DNA of 64,000 nucleotides from Akkermansia muciniphila (GCA_004557455.1 SFDX01000003.1:55586-119585), one strand, 5' to 3'; positions 52,144-60,415 are shown, numbered from the stretch's first letter. Notes: generated from the letters alone by a model not told the origin. Numbers and translations: made by a program.

Positions 52144-53339
52144 TGAATACCGAATATAAAACAACGTCGAGCCTGAGAGAGATGACGGCTCACTACATCA
52201 CTGAGCTGCTTGAGCACGCAGACGAGATCTGCTCCGCCCCGGAGATGAACGACGCCCTCGCGCCGTCGCCCATCTATCACCGCTGGGGCTACCGCGCCAC
52301 CGTTCGCATGGGCGACCTGCTGCGCTGCTGGACCTCCCGGGAAGCCAACCCCTGGCGCGGCATGAATGAGCAGGGCCACCTTTGCTACATCCAGCCCGAC
52401 TTCATGGTATCGAGCAGGCCCGCAGCCGCCTGTGACAGCGTGACGCACCGCCTCGTCCGCCTCGTCCCGAGGATGGAGGACGGCGAGTACGCGGGGATCT
52501 TCGACATGACAGACTCCATCCTCCCCCATGTGCGCAAGCCCGTCTGCCCGGAGCCGCTGACCCTGCCGCAGGTGATTGCGCGCATCGCGAAGCGCCCCCG
52601 CGTCATTGTCAACATCCCGCACGCCTCCACCTACATCCCGAAGCACTGCGGGCTGAGCTGCCCCCGAGAGGATCAGGAGCGCATCGCCCGCTACAGCGCC
52701 GATCTCTACACAGACGAGATGGCACCCGAGGGTTGCTTCGCCGTCACCGCGCCCGTCTCACGCATCGTGGTTGATCCGGAGCGCTTCTCCGACGATGCGC
52801 AGGAGCCTGCCGCCGAGCTCGGCTCCGGGGTCATCCCCACCCGCGCCTACGACGGCACCGTGCTGCGCAACCTACCGAGCGAGAAGCGCCGCCGCAGCCT
52901 ACTCAGCCGCTATTACTACCCGCACCATGAGGAGCTGGCGCAGGCTACGCGCATCGATCTGGATATTTTCTCCACCGCCCGCATCCTTGACCTGCACAGC
53001 TACCCGGGGACATATAACCTGCTCGGCGTGGTGGGCGAAAAACGGCCGGATGTCTGCATCGGGTTCGAGGACTACCACTGCCCCCGCGCCCTCGCGGAGT
53101 CCCTGGCCGCCTGCGCCGCCCGATACGGCTTGTCCGCCGAGCTGAACGACCCCTACTCCGGCTCCGTTGTCCCGCTCGACTTCTACCACAAGGACCCGCG
53201 CGTCATCTCCGTGATGCTGGAAATCAAGCGCAGTTGCTACATGGACGAGCAGACCCTCGAGAAGCACGGGGGCATGCAGACCATCCGAAACTTCGTGGCA
53301 GAGGCGGCGGATATTTTATCCACCTACCCCGCCGACTGA
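52144..53339 (+). CDS. N-formylglutamate amidohydrolase-like protein with extra N-domain
   Basis: 398 aa. The C-terminal ~240 residues are an N-formylglutamate amidohydrolase (FGase) domain: VIVNIPHASTYIPKHC, PVSRIVVDPERFSDDAQE, SRYYYPHHEELAQ, ARILDLHSYPGTYN and SVMLEIKRSCYM, with metal-binding His/Glu residues. The ~150-residue N-terminal part (HYITELLEHADEICSAPEM) is not known to me. HutG-type enzymes release glutamate from N-formylglutamate in histidine breakdown, but no hut genes are present, so the substrate may differ. The structured leader and terminator imply conditional expression. Confidence 0.75.
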
Positions 53340-53351
53340 CCCGTCGCCCGC

Positions 53352-53384
53352 GGCGGGGGCTGCTTCACGCAAGAAGCCCCCGCC
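53352..53384 (+). terminator. Terminator after the amidohydrolase gene
   Basis: A perfect 10-bp inverted repeat (GGCGGGGGCT and complement) with a 13-nt loop lies 13 bp after the stop; only TTA follows, so the U-run is poor. The right arm is also the first 10 bp of the 72-bp repeat. Confidence 0.55.
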
Positions 53385-53446
53385 TTACGGGCCGCCCGGT
53401 GTCCTGCGCAATTTTTGCCCGCTCGAGCGCAAAAACAGCTTGCTTT
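53375..53446. repeat. 72-bp direct repeat, left copy
   Basis: It runs from AGCCCCCGCC to CAGCTTGCTTT and matches 54586-54657 with two mismatches in 72. Inside is a palindrome centred on CTCGAG with flanking T5G/CA5, able to form a hairpin with T or A runs on both strands. Confidence 0.9.
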
Positions 53447-53734
53447 CTCAAGGAGGCAGGAACAGGAGGGCATCCGTCCGGCCTCTTATGTGGTTTCTGT
53501 TCGTGCGGTCGGGACTTCCCCTCGAACTTACTCTCCCTCGGGTTGTTACTTTCCCGCAGATGCTTCGTGCCCGCCCCACGGGCACTCACCCTTACAGGGC
53601 AAACCCCGATGGGTGTGGCTCATCAGCCCTACAGCCGTCGGCTGCTTTGTTCTTCAGGTTTGAGTTTCCGCATCATCACGGTACCTTGTGGACTTTCACT
53701 TTAGTGCACATATCGCGTCGGGCGTACCAAAGGA
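53447..53734. other. Non-coding stretch with hairpins, no recognised gene
   Basis: 288 bp without a supported gene. Short open frames on both strands have no homology I recognise. A perfect 7-bp hairpin (GTGCCCG, 53567-53585) and a palindromic AGCCG-T-CGGCT near 53630 suggest structured RNA, but no family was identified. Confidence 0.4.
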
Positions 53735-53762
53735 GCCCCTGTCACCCAAAGGCGGCAGGGGC
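53735..53762 (-). terminator. Terminator of the lipoprotein gene
   Basis: A perfect 7-bp arm pair GCCCCTG/CAGGGGC with 14-nt loop lies 30 bp beyond the leftward lipoprotein stop. The minus-strand continuation TCCTTTGG gives a short U-run. Confidence 0.5.
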
Positions 53763-53792
53763 GTCGTGGCTTCTCGGAAAGGGAGAGGCAGA

Positions 53793-54338
53793 TTATTGGA
53801 GATCGGACCCGGATGAGCCGGACGAGCTCCCCGAGAGCATTATCAACTTTAGTCCCGTACCGACCGGAGACGAGGGGTCGGGGCAATCATCGCCAGCTGT
53901 ATGGGTAAAGGGCGCTTTATCAAAGGAGGCGGAAACTTCTTGAGCGGCTCGGTACGCACTCATGTTAGTAATGGTCAAAGTAATCGGCCCCGGGGTGAAG
54001 TCGATCGTACACTTCCAATTCGCGGAAGTTACGAGGGGGGAAAAATCGCCAAAAGTAATCAGAAATTTTCCATCCCCCAAGAATTCCTCGGTCCAGCGTC
54101 CTTTGAAGCAGAAGGAAGAGGGTCGCACTGGGAAGAATAGGCACATTCCGTTCGACTCAAGAATGCATCCGTACGAAACCTTACCGCTCTCATCGGAACT
54201 GAGCTTGACAGTAGAATATCCCTCGCTGATCAGTCTCTCGGAGGGCACGGTGGAGGAGCCGCCGCCGGAGTCGCCGCAGCCCGCAAGGGACAGGGCCGCA
54301 AGGCAGCCCATCATGGTGTTGAACAATGTTCGTTTCAT
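53793..54338 (-). CDS. Hypothetical lipoprotein within a direct-repeat cassette
   Basis: 181 aa. A type II signal sequence with lipobox LAALSLAGCGDS places the lipidated Cys at residue 21. The mature part is beta-like, with four more cysteines (GCILES, MCLFF, SFCFK, NWKCTIDF) and an Asp/Ser/Gly-rich tail, and matches no family I know. It is more AT-rich than its neighbours. It lies alone and opposite to them between two 72-bp direct repeats, consistent with insertion as a single-gene unit. Confidence 0.65.
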   Translation of the reverse strand: MKRTLFNTMMGCLAALSLAGCGDSGGGSSTVPSERLISEGYSTVKLSSDESGKVSYGCILESNGMCLFFPVRPSSFCFKGRWTEEFLGDGKFLITFGDFSPLVTSANWKCTIDFTPGPITLTITNMSAYRAAQEVSASFDKAPFTHTAGDDCPDPSSPVGTGLKLIMLSGSSSGSSGSDLQ

Positions 54339-54585
54339 AATGCTGTGTGAATGTGTGTTGATGACGCGTCAAGGGTTTCTCCGCAGCATGCAGTTAGCCA
54401 CTCCCGACAACATCAGCATACAGCATTCCGCATGCAGACAGCATGAAAAGCCTTGATACTGAAGGCCTTACGAAGGAAGTGAACTACACCCCTGAGCAAG
54501 GAACAGGAGGTGCAGAAATGAAGAAAAGACCGAAAAAATAAGGATTTTGTGCCATTGGGGCTTGACTCTGCGTGCGGAATGCTGT
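54339..54585. other. Upstream region of the lipoprotein gene, no further gene seen
   Basis: The stretch contains TTGACG on the minus strand near 54370, but no -10 at proper spacing. Short open frames run through the adjoining 72-bp repeat and are not supported. Otherwise nothing recognised. Confidence 0.4.
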
Positions 54586-54657
54586 AGCCCCCGCCTTTCG
54601 GGCCGCCCGGCGTCCTGCGCAATTTTTGCCCGCTCGAGCGCAAAAACAGCTTGCTTT
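54586..54657. repeat. 72-bp direct repeat, right copy
   Basis: Partner of 53375-53446 (70 of 72 identical). Its end, TTGCTTTT, overlaps the -35 of the nuclease promoter just downstream. Confidence 0.9.
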
Positions 54658-54678
54658 TTTGTGGGCGCGGGGTAAAAT
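54651..54678 (+). promoter_or_regulatory. Promoter of the beta-CASP nuclease gene
   Basis: TTGCTT (54651-54656), 16 bp, TAAAAT (54673-54678), with 8 nt to the ATG at 54687. The -35 hexamer is the last part of the right 72-bp repeat. Confidence 0.55.
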
Positions 54679-54686
54679 GGTGGGTA

Positions 54687-56093
54687 ATGAAGATTCATTT
54701 TTGCGGAGCAGACGAAACGACGACGGGTTCACAGCACTTGCTGGAGGTGAACGGCAGCAAGATACTGCTGGACTGCGGCATGTACCAGGGCCACCGAGAG
54801 GATGAATTACGCATCAACCGCGATTTCCCGTATTTTAACCCGCGGGATATCAACTGCGTGGTGCTGTCACATGCGCACATCGACCACTCCGGCAACCTGC
54901 CGAATTTGGTGAAGCGGGGCTTCAAGGGGCCGATCTACTGCACCCAAGCCACGCGCGACCTGTGCCAGCTGATGCTGCTGGACTCCGGGCGCATTCAGGA
55001 GAACGACTGCAAGTTCCTGAACAAGATGGACCGGCGGAAGGGAGGCAGCGGCTGTGTGGCCACGCCTATTTATACGGAGGAAGAGGCGGCGGAGAGCATG
55101 CGCAACTTCATCACCTTTAACTACCACATGCCCTTTGTGATAGCGCCGGGGGTAACCCTGCAATTCTTCGATGCGGGGCATATTCTCGGGGCCTCGCAGA
55201 TTGTGCTGGACATCGATGACGAGGAAGACGGGCGGCACAAGCGCCTGCTGTTCTCCGGCGATGTGGGCCGCGGGAACAACGAGCTGCTGAAGGACCCCGA
55301 ACCCGTGCCGGATGTGGACATCATGCTGATGGAGAGCACCTACGGCGGGCGGCGGCATGAGGCAGCGGCGCGGGCGGACGAGGAGTTCTACAACACCATC
55401 CGCCGCGCGATGAAAAAGGGCGGCCATGTGTATATACCCTCCTTTGCCGTGGAGCGCACGCAGCAGCTGCTCTATCTGCTGAACCTGGCCTACAGGGACC
55501 ACCGCCTGCCGCTCTACCCCGTCTATGTGGACAGCCCCATGGCCGTGAGCGCCACGGAGATCTTCCGCATTCACCCGGAGTGTTTCAACGAGGAGGTGTA
55601 CCGCTACCTTTTCGATGAGCGGGATCCCTTCAGCTTCGAGCAGTTGCACATGGTGCGCACCATCACGGAATCTCAGCGGCTGAACGGGCTGCGCGAGCAG
55701 GCCATCATCATCTCCGCCTCCGGCATGTGCGAGGCCGGGCGCATCCTGCACCACCTCAAGAACGGCATCGGGCGGGATAACAACACGGTGCTCTTTGTGG
55801 GCTACTGCGCGGCCAACACGCTGGGCCGGCGCATTTGCTCCGGTGCCAAGGAGGTGCGGATTCTGGGCGATGTGTGCCCGGTGCGCGCGGATATCAAGTC
55901 TCTGGATTCCTTCTCCGGCCATGCGGACCACGAGGAGCTGCTGCGCTACTTCCGCGCCACGGGCGGGCCGAAGAGCCGGGTCTTCCTGGTGCACGGCGAG
56001 CCGGAGTGCACCGCTGCCATGCAGGAGGCCCTGCGCGCCGTTCACACCGGGGAGGTGAGCATCGCAAAGTTGGACAGCGTGGTCACGGTGTAG
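54687..56093 (+). CDS. MBL-fold RNA-metabolising nuclease with beta-CASP domain
   Basis: 468 aa. MBL core: HLLEVNGSKILLDCGMYQG, LSHAHIDHSGNLPNLV (HxHxDH), DAGHILGASQIVLDI, LFSGDVGRG. The beta-CASP domain has IPSFAVERTQQLLYLL and IIISASGMCEAGRILHHLKNG, ending SFSGHADHEELLRYF and VFLVHGEPE. This is the YSH1/CPSF73-like family acting on RNA. The ATG at 54687 matches the family start. It is a likely RNA-processing endo- or exonuclease rather than RNase J, which has a different C-terminal domain. Confidence 0.88.
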   Translation: MKIHFCGADETTTGSQHLLEVNGSKILLDCGMYQGHREDELRINRDFPYFNPRDINCVVLSHAHIDHSGNLPNLVKRGFKGPIYCTQATRDLCQLMLLDSGRIQENDCKFLNKMDRRKGGSGCVATPIYTEEEAAESMRNFITFNYHMPFVIAPGVTLQFFDAGHILGASQIVLDIDDEEDGRHKRLLFSGDVGRGNNELLKDPEPVPDVDIMLMESTYGGRRHEAAARADEEFYNTIRRAMKKGGHVYIPSFAVERTQQLLYLLNLAYRDHRLPLYPVYVDSPMAVSATEIFRIHPECFNEEVYRYLFDERDPFSFEQLHMVRTITESQRLNGLREQAIIISASGMCEAGRILHHLKNGIGRDNNTVLFVGYCAANTLGRRICSGAKEVRILGDVCPVRADIKSLDSFSGHADHEELLRYFRATGGPKSRVFLVHGEPECTAAMQEALRAVHTGEVSIAKLDSVVTV

Positions 56094-56127
56094 CCCCCCT
56101 TCTCTGCCGGCATGCCGAGCACCGGGA

Positions 56128-56156
56128 TTGACAAACCGCCGCCGACCCGTTATGCT
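56128..56156 (+). promoter_or_regulatory. Promoter of the TrmH-type methyltransferase
   Basis: TTGACA (56128-56133), 17 bp, TATGCT (56151-56156), with 9 nt to the ATG at 56166. Confidence 0.65.
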
Positions 56157-56165
56157 TTTCGCGAG

Positions 56166-56762
56166 ATGAAATACCGCAACACAGACCGCCCCGCGCGGGC
56201 GAACAAACACACCGCCCGCGCTGAGGCCCGTGCCGAGCACTCGCCGAGCAAGCAGGTGGTGCGTTCCCTGGATGAGGGGGATTTGCAGGAGATTCTGCAG
56301 GCGCAGCCGCAGGGGCTTTACTTAGTGCTGGATTGCATTCAGGACCCGCACAATCTGGGCGCCATTCTGCGCACGGCGGACGGCGCGGGGGTGGCCGCCG
56401 TGGTGGCCCCCAAGGATAAGTCCGTCGCCATCACCGAGACCGTGCTCCGTGTGTCCGTGGGCGCGGCGGAGCATGTGCCTTTCGTACAGGTGACCAACCT
56501 GGCCCGCACCATGAAGAGTATGAAGGAGGCGGGCCTGTGGTTCGTCGGTACCTCCGACCACGGGGACAGGAGCCTCTACGATATGGACCTGAAGGGCGGC
56601 ATTGCGCTGGTGATGGGCGCGGAGGGCGACGGCATGCGCCGCCTGACGGAGGAGAACTGTGACTTCCTGATCCGCATCCCCATGCTGGGCAGCGTGCCCT
56701 GCCTGAATGTATCCGTGGCCACGGGTGTATGCCTGTACGAGGCCGTCCGCCAGCGCGGGTAA
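56166..56762 (+). CDS. TrmH/SpoU-family 2'-O-methyltransferase, RlmB-like
   Basis: 198 aa. The SPOUT knot is clear: LVLDCIQDPHNLGAILRTAD, GVAAVVAPKDKSV, ALVMGAEGDGMRRLTEENC and IPMLGSVPCLNVSVATGVCL. This pattern (N in DPHNLG, GxExxG, LNVSVA) is that of RlmB, which methylates G2251 of 23S rRNA. The usual ~70-residue L30e-like N-terminal domain is replaced by a short basic tail, so tRNA (TrmH) action is an alternative. Confidence 0.8.
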   Translation: MKYRNTDRPARANKHTARAEARAEHSPSKQVVRSLDEGDLQEILQAQPQGLYLVLDCIQDPHNLGAILRTADGAGVAAVVAPKDKSVAITETVLRVSVGAAEHVPFVQVTNLARTMKSMKEAGLWFVGTSDHGDRSLYDMDLKGGIALVMGAEGDGMRRLTEENCDFLIRIPMLGSVPCLNVSVATGVCLYEAVRQRG

Positions 56763-56777
56763 TATATTACAGAGGCT

Positions 56778-57602
56778 ATGTCAACCATCATCTGCCACGA
56801 GCCGGCACCCGGGGAGCGCGTGCGCTTTGTGTCGGACCTGCACCTGGGGCACGAGCGCTGCTGCCTGCCCGCAGGGGGGCTGCTGCCGGGGCTGGTGCAC
56901 GGGTGCGATACCCTGGTGCTCAACGGTGACCTGGCGGAGACGCGCCCCTGCGAGTGGCGGGAGCGGGCCCTGGCCCTGCGTGCGCGGTTGCTGGAGCAGT
57001 GCGAGCGCGCGGGTGTGCGTACCATCCTGCTGGCCGGTAACCATGACCCGGACGTGCCGCCCATGCTCCTGAAGCTCTGGGGCGGCAGCGTAGCCGCCAT
57101 GCACGGCCACGCTCTGTACCGCGAGGTGGCGCCCTGGAGCTGGGAGTACCTGCGCCACAAGCAGGAGTGCCGCGCCCTGATCGCCGCCCACCCGGAGGCC
57201 GATGAGGACCTGACGGCGCGCCTGGAGCTAGCCCGTGCCATGAGCATGCTGCACCGCCCCATCATGCGCCGCAGCAGCGCCCTGCCCGGCCCCCTCCGCA
57301 GCCTGATGCACTGCTTCTGGCCGCCGGAGCGCCCCTGGGCCATCGTTCGCTGTTGGCTGCGCAGTGCCGCTCTGGCCAATGCTTTTGCGGAGCACTACCT
57401 GCCCGGCGTCCGCACCTTGGTGTTGGGGCATTTTCACCGCAGCGGGCAGTGGCAGTTCCCCCGCTGCCGCGTTTATAATACGGGGGCTTTCTTCAAACAC
57501 GCTACCCCTTTTTTCCTCGATTTGCAGGACGGCCGGGTGCTGCGCTACGCCCCCGTGCGCTCGCTCTTCGGGGGGCGTAGGACGGAAATGTGGCGTAAAT
57601 GA
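56778..57602 (+). CDS. Calcineurin-like metallophosphoesterase
   Basis: 274 aa. All metal motifs are present: FVSDLHLGHERC (D-x-H), LVLNGDLAETR (GD), LLAGNHDPDV (GNHD) and VLGHFHRSG (GHxH). It resembles LpxH-like and DNA-ligase-associated phosphoesterases by length, but neither neighbour set is present; the substrate is unknown. The gene begins 15 bp after the methyltransferase, suggesting co-transcription. Confidence 0.82.
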   Translation: MSTIICHEPAPGERVRFVSDLHLGHERCCLPAGGLLPGLVHGCDTLVLNGDLAETRPCEWRERALALRARLLEQCERAGVRTILLAGNHDPDVPPMLLKLWGGSVAAMHGHALYREVAPWSWEYLRHKQECRALIAAHPEADEDLTARLELARAMSMLHRPIMRRSSALPGPLRSLMHCFWPPERPWAIVRCWLRSAALANAFAEHYLPGVRTLVLGHFHRSGQWQFPRCRVYNTGAFFKHATPFFLDLQDGRVLRYAPVRSLFGGRRTEMWRK

Positions 57603-57623
57603 CATAAAAGCGCATTATTTTCC

Positions 57624-57652
57624 TTGCGGCGCGGGGACTTTTATGATAGACT
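57624..57652 (+). promoter_or_regulatory. Probable promoter of the HU gene
   Basis: TTGCGG (57624-57629), 17 bp, TAGACT (57647-57652). A TATGAT at 57642-57647 with a weaker -35 overlaps it. Leader about 30 nt. Confidence 0.45.
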
Positions 57653-57689
57653 GCCCCGGCACACACCATTTTCTACACTCAGACAAATT

Positions 57690-57962
57690 ATGAACAAGAC
57701 TCAACTCATCGAAGCAATTCAGGCAGAGCTGGGCGAGGGCGCTACCAGGAAGAGCGCTGCCAAGGCCCTCGACGCGACCTTGGCCGCCATCCGTAAGGCC
57801 GTCGTTAAGGAGAAGGTGCAGATTATCGGTTTCGGTACCTTCGAGACCCGCACCCGCGCCGCTCGCGAGGGGCGTAACCCCGCTACCAAGGAGGTTATCA
57901 CCATCCCGCCTTGCTCCTACGTCGCTTTCAAGGCTTCCACCATGCTCAAGGAGGGCCTGTAA
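57690..57962 (+). CDS. HU-family DNA-binding protein
   Basis: 90 aa, single HU/IHF domain: MNKTQLIEAIQAELGEG, IIGFGTFETRTRAAREGRNP, then TIPPCSYVAFKASTMLKEGL. The beta-arm has RNPATKEVITIPP, so the intercalating proline is kept. A nucleoid architectural protein; a strong terminator follows, so it is monocistronic. Whether HU or IHF-like cannot be told from sequence. Confidence 0.92.
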   Translation: MNKTQLIEAIQAELGEGATRKSAAKALDATLAAIRKAVVKEKVQIIGFGTFETRTRAAREGRNPATKEVITIPPCSYVAFKASTMLKEGL

Positions 57963-57987
57963 GCCCGCGCCAGTTTACCGTTTCTGC

Positions 57988-58020
57988 GCCCCGGATAAGG
58001 TTCCGGGGCGTATTTTTATT
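57988..58020 (+). terminator. Intrinsic terminator of the HU gene
   Basis: Perfect 8-bp stem CGCCCCGG/CCGGGGCG with an 8-nt loop, followed by TATTTTTATT. A textbook intrinsic terminator. Confidence 0.85.
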
Positions 58021-58030
58021 CTCTACCGCT

Positions 58031-59374
58031 TTGTCTCCTACCGATCCGCAGAACAATCTCTCCCGCCGTTTCTCGCGCCGGGGTATCCTGCGCTTTACCC
58101 TGCCGAGTATGGCGATGATGCTCTGCATGTCGCTCTACACGATTGTGGACGGCATCTTTGTGTCGCGCTGCGTGGGCACCTTGGCGCTGTCGGCGCTCAA
58201 CATGTACTTCCCTTACATGGGGTTGATGATGGGGCTGGCCTTTATGGCGACCTCCGGCGGCAGTGCGCTGATCGCCGCGCGCATGGGCGAGGGTCGGGCG
58301 GAGGAGGCGCGCCGCAATTTCTCCGCGCTCATGGGGATTTTGGTAGGCGTGGGGCTGCTGCTGACGGCGGCGGGGCTGTTGGGCAGTGAGGGGCTTATCT
58401 CCCTGACGGGGGCGAGCGAGGCGCAGCGGCCTTTCCTGCGGGATTACCTCTTCTGGCAGTTCCTGCTGATGCCCTGCCTCTTCCTGCAAATTGCCTACCA
58501 AACCTTCTTCGTGACGGCGGGGCGCCCCGGCTTGGGACTGGGGATTTCCCTGGCTGCGGGCTGCACGAACATGGTGCTGGATTATGTGCTGATGGTGCCG
58601 CTGGGCATGGGGGTGGCGGGGGCTTCCCTGGCCACCTGCGCGGGCTGGGCGGTCTACACCGCGGCGGGGGCCGTGTTCTTTGCGCGCAGGGGGTCGAGCC
58701 TGAGCTGGGCGCGCCCTGCCCTCCCCCTGCGGGATCTGGCGGCGCTGTGCGGCAACGGGTCGTCCGAGATGGTGACCAGCCTGGCGCTGTCGGTCATCGG
58801 TCTGTTGTATAACTTCAGCTTCATGCGCCTGGCGGGGGAGGACGGCGTGGCGGCGCTCACCGTGGTGTTCTACTTCGAGTTTATTCTAACGGCGTTCCTC
58901 TTCGGGTTCAGCAACGGCATCAGCCCCGTCATCGCGTACAAATTCGGCGCGCGGGATGCAGTGCAACTGCGTTTCATCGTACGCACCTGCTTCGGGTTCA
59001 TCGCGGTGGGCTCGCTGCTGGCCTACCTGGGCTCGCTGCTGCTCAAGGTGCCGGTGCTGGGCATCTTCCTGCCCCCGGGCAGCCCGGTGTACCGCCTGGC
59101 GTCGGAGGGCTTCCCGCTTTACGCCCTCAGCTTCCTGCTCGTCGGCACAAATATCTTTACCTCCGCCCTCTTCACAGCCCTGGGCAACGGCGTGATCTCG
59201 GCCATCGTCTCCTTCACACGCACCTTCTTCCTCCTCTCGGCCTGCATCCTGCTCCTGCCGCTCTGGCTGGGCATCAACGGCCTCTGGCTCGCCCAAACCT
59301 GCGCAGAATTCCTCGCGCTCTTCCTCTCCCTCTTTTTCCTGCGCACCAAGCTGCACCTCTGCCCGGAAAAATAA
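58031..59374 (+). CDS. MATE-family multidrug/cation exporter
   Basis: About 447 aa with 12 predicted spans. The N-terminal LRFTLPSMAMMLCMSLYTIVDGIFVSRCVG and PGLGLGISLAAGCTNMVLDYVL are typical MATE/NorM-DinF family segments. It would extrude drugs or metabolites in exchange for Na+ or H+. No ATG lies between the HU terminator and the first span. A TTG at 58031 gives a normal length with a 25-residue lead-in; starting at the first ATG (58109) would cut into span 1. Confidence 0.82.
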   Translation: MSPTDPQNNLSRRFSRRGILRFTLPSMAMMLCMSLYTIVDGIFVSRCVGTLALSALNMYFPYMGLMMGLAFMATSGGSALIAARMGEGRAEEARRNFSALMGILVGVGLLLTAAGLLGSEGLISLTGASEAQRPFLRDYLFWQFLLMPCLFLQIAYQTFFVTAGRPGLGLGISLAAGCTNMVLDYVLMVPLGMGVAGASLATCAGWAVYTAAGAVFFARRGSSLSWARPALPLRDLAALCGNGSSEMVTSLALSVIGLLYNFSFMRLAGEDGVAALTVVFYFEFILTAFLFGFSNGISPVIAYKFGARDAVQLRFIVRTCFGFIAVGSLLAYLGSLLLKVPVLGIFLPPGSPVYRLASEGFPLYALSFLLVGTNIFTSALFTALGNGVISAIVSFTRTFFLLSACILLLPLWLGINGLWLAQTCAEFLALFLSLFFLRTKLHLCPEK

Positions 59375-59442
59375 CGCCCCCCAAGGGCCGTATCTTGACT
59401 ATACTTTTTCAGAGCCGCCCTCAGTTTTTTTATTGATTGGGC

Positions 59443-59471
59443 TTGAACCTTCCTCCCGTAAATGGTATCAT
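59443..59471 (+). promoter_or_regulatory. Promoter of the toxin-antitoxin pair
   Basis: TTGAAC (59443-59448), 17 bp, TATCAT (59466-59471), with 10 nt to the ATG at 59482. A short leader as elsewhere. Confidence 0.6.
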
Positions 59472-59481
59472 AGGCGCAGAT

Positions 59482-59736
59482 ATGAAGGCGACAGTAAAAA
59501 AGCAACGGCACTCAACCGCGAAGGGTACCCGGCGCGGCAGGAATGGGCTTGTCGTAAAACTGGCAAAGAATGGCAAGATCAAGAAGAGCTTCATGTACAC
59601 CGACGAGCCGCTTTCTCTGACAAAAGCAGGAGCGCAGTTCCTTGTTCAACTTATTGACAAGTCCTATACGCCTAACGAAGCCACCATCGAAGCCCGTAAA
59701 CTGAATTCAGCGATACCCCGTCTGGTGATTGATTGA
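59482..59736 (+). CDS. Candidate antitoxin, unrecognised family
   Basis: 84 aa, very basic at the N-terminus (MKATVKKQRHSTAKGTRRGR), then LAKNGKIKKSFMYTDEP and a C-terminal half with a predicted helix (SLTKAGAQFLVQLIDKSYTP, NEATIEARKLNSAIPRLVID). It lies directly upstream of the GNAT gene with 1 nt between them. It is not the ribbon-helix-helix (DUF1778/TacA) antitoxin usual for such toxins, so a new antitoxin type is inferred from position alone. Confidence 0.55.
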   Translation: MKATVKKQRHSTAKGTRRGRNGLVVKLAKNGKIKKSFMYTDEPLSLTKAGAQFLVQLIDKSYTPNEATIEARKLNSAIPRLVID

Positions 59737-59737
59737 T

Positions 59738-60256
59738 ATGTCTGCTGCATACATCAATTACGGCGATTTGCCTGTTGCTACAGAGAGTTTTAACTGTGGG
59801 GAACCTTCTCTGGATGAGTTCATCAAAGAGCATGCTCAAACATTCATCCGGAAAGGACTGAGTGCTGTTACTCTCCTGATAGAAGCAGAAACTCGGGAGC
59901 TTATCGGCTTTTATGCCATTTCCCCTTTTGCCATAGATGGAAGGGCTCTGCGTTCTGAGCAGAGCAAATATTACGATGTCACCTTTCCGATTCCTGCCTG
60001 GAAAATAGGATTGCTTGCTGTAGACAAAAAGCACCAGCGCAATAGCAACAGAGATGAGCCTAAGCGATATGGCTCTATGCTTTTACAGGAAGCCATTCAG
60101 GAAATACAGAAGCGTGCAGACAAAGGCGCAGGAGCCCTCATTTTAGTAGATGCCATTGACAAGAAGGTCAAGAAATTCTACAAAAAGTTCGGTTTCTCCT
60201 CCATTCCTAACACTTCCAACCAGATGGTGAGGACATTGTCCGAACAGGTTGATTGA
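59738..60256 (+). CDS. GNAT-family acetyltransferase, TacT-like toxin
   Basis: 172 aa. It opens INYGDLPVATESFNCGEPSL with DEFIKEHA, the F-x-C-G-x-x-x-L-D-x-F/W motif of TacT-type GNAT toxins. The CoA loop is in KRYGSMLLQEAIQEIQ (Arg-x-x-Gly), and the late tyrosine lies in KKFYKKFGFSSIP. Such toxins acetylate the amino group of charged glycyl or other tRNAs. The gene is more AT-rich than the core genes and follows the candidate antitoxin by 1 nt. Confidence 0.78.
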   Translation: MSAAYINYGDLPVATESFNCGEPSLDEFIKEHAQTFIRKGLSAVTLLIEAETRELIGFYAISPFAIDGRALRSEQSKYYDVTFPIPAWKIGLLAVDKKHQRNSNRDEPKRYGSMLLQEAIQEIQKRADKGAGALILVDAIDKKVKKFYKKFGFSSIPNTSNQMVRTLSEQVD

Positions 60257-60390
60257 GTATCCTGCTTTATACGAGGCAGCTTATTTTTCGGAAGTAACTC
60301 TGAAATCAGAAAAAGGGCCTACTTGACTTGGTGTCGAGAAGAGGCTACCACCTTACTTCACACCTCCGAGATAATCGAGAGGGAGAAAGT
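60257..60390. other. Non-coding flank after the toxin gene
   Basis: No gene is supported in these 134 bp. A weak CTGC/GCAG hairpin and T-run near 60265-60298 may end the toxin transcript. Confidence 0.4.
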
Positions 60391-60415
60391 CTGACCGCGG
60401 AATAAAGGGAATTTT
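60391..60415 (-). repeat. Inverted copy of the repeat core
   Basis: These 25 bp are the reverse complement, with one mismatch, of the AAAATTCC...GGTCAG core found at 60562-60586 and, less exactly, at 60657-60681 in the tandem units downstream. Confidence 0.75.

Noticed and set aside
53365..53589. Small minus-strand ORF through the 72-bp repeat (and similar ones at 54413-54732)
   Set aside because: They are open only because the repeat lacks stops in several frames; the shared peptide comes from the repeat itself.
53447..53734. Group II intron fragment on the minus strand
   Set aside because: A GTGAAAGTCC-like phrase was noticed, but no domain V hairpin or intron-encoded protein is nearby.
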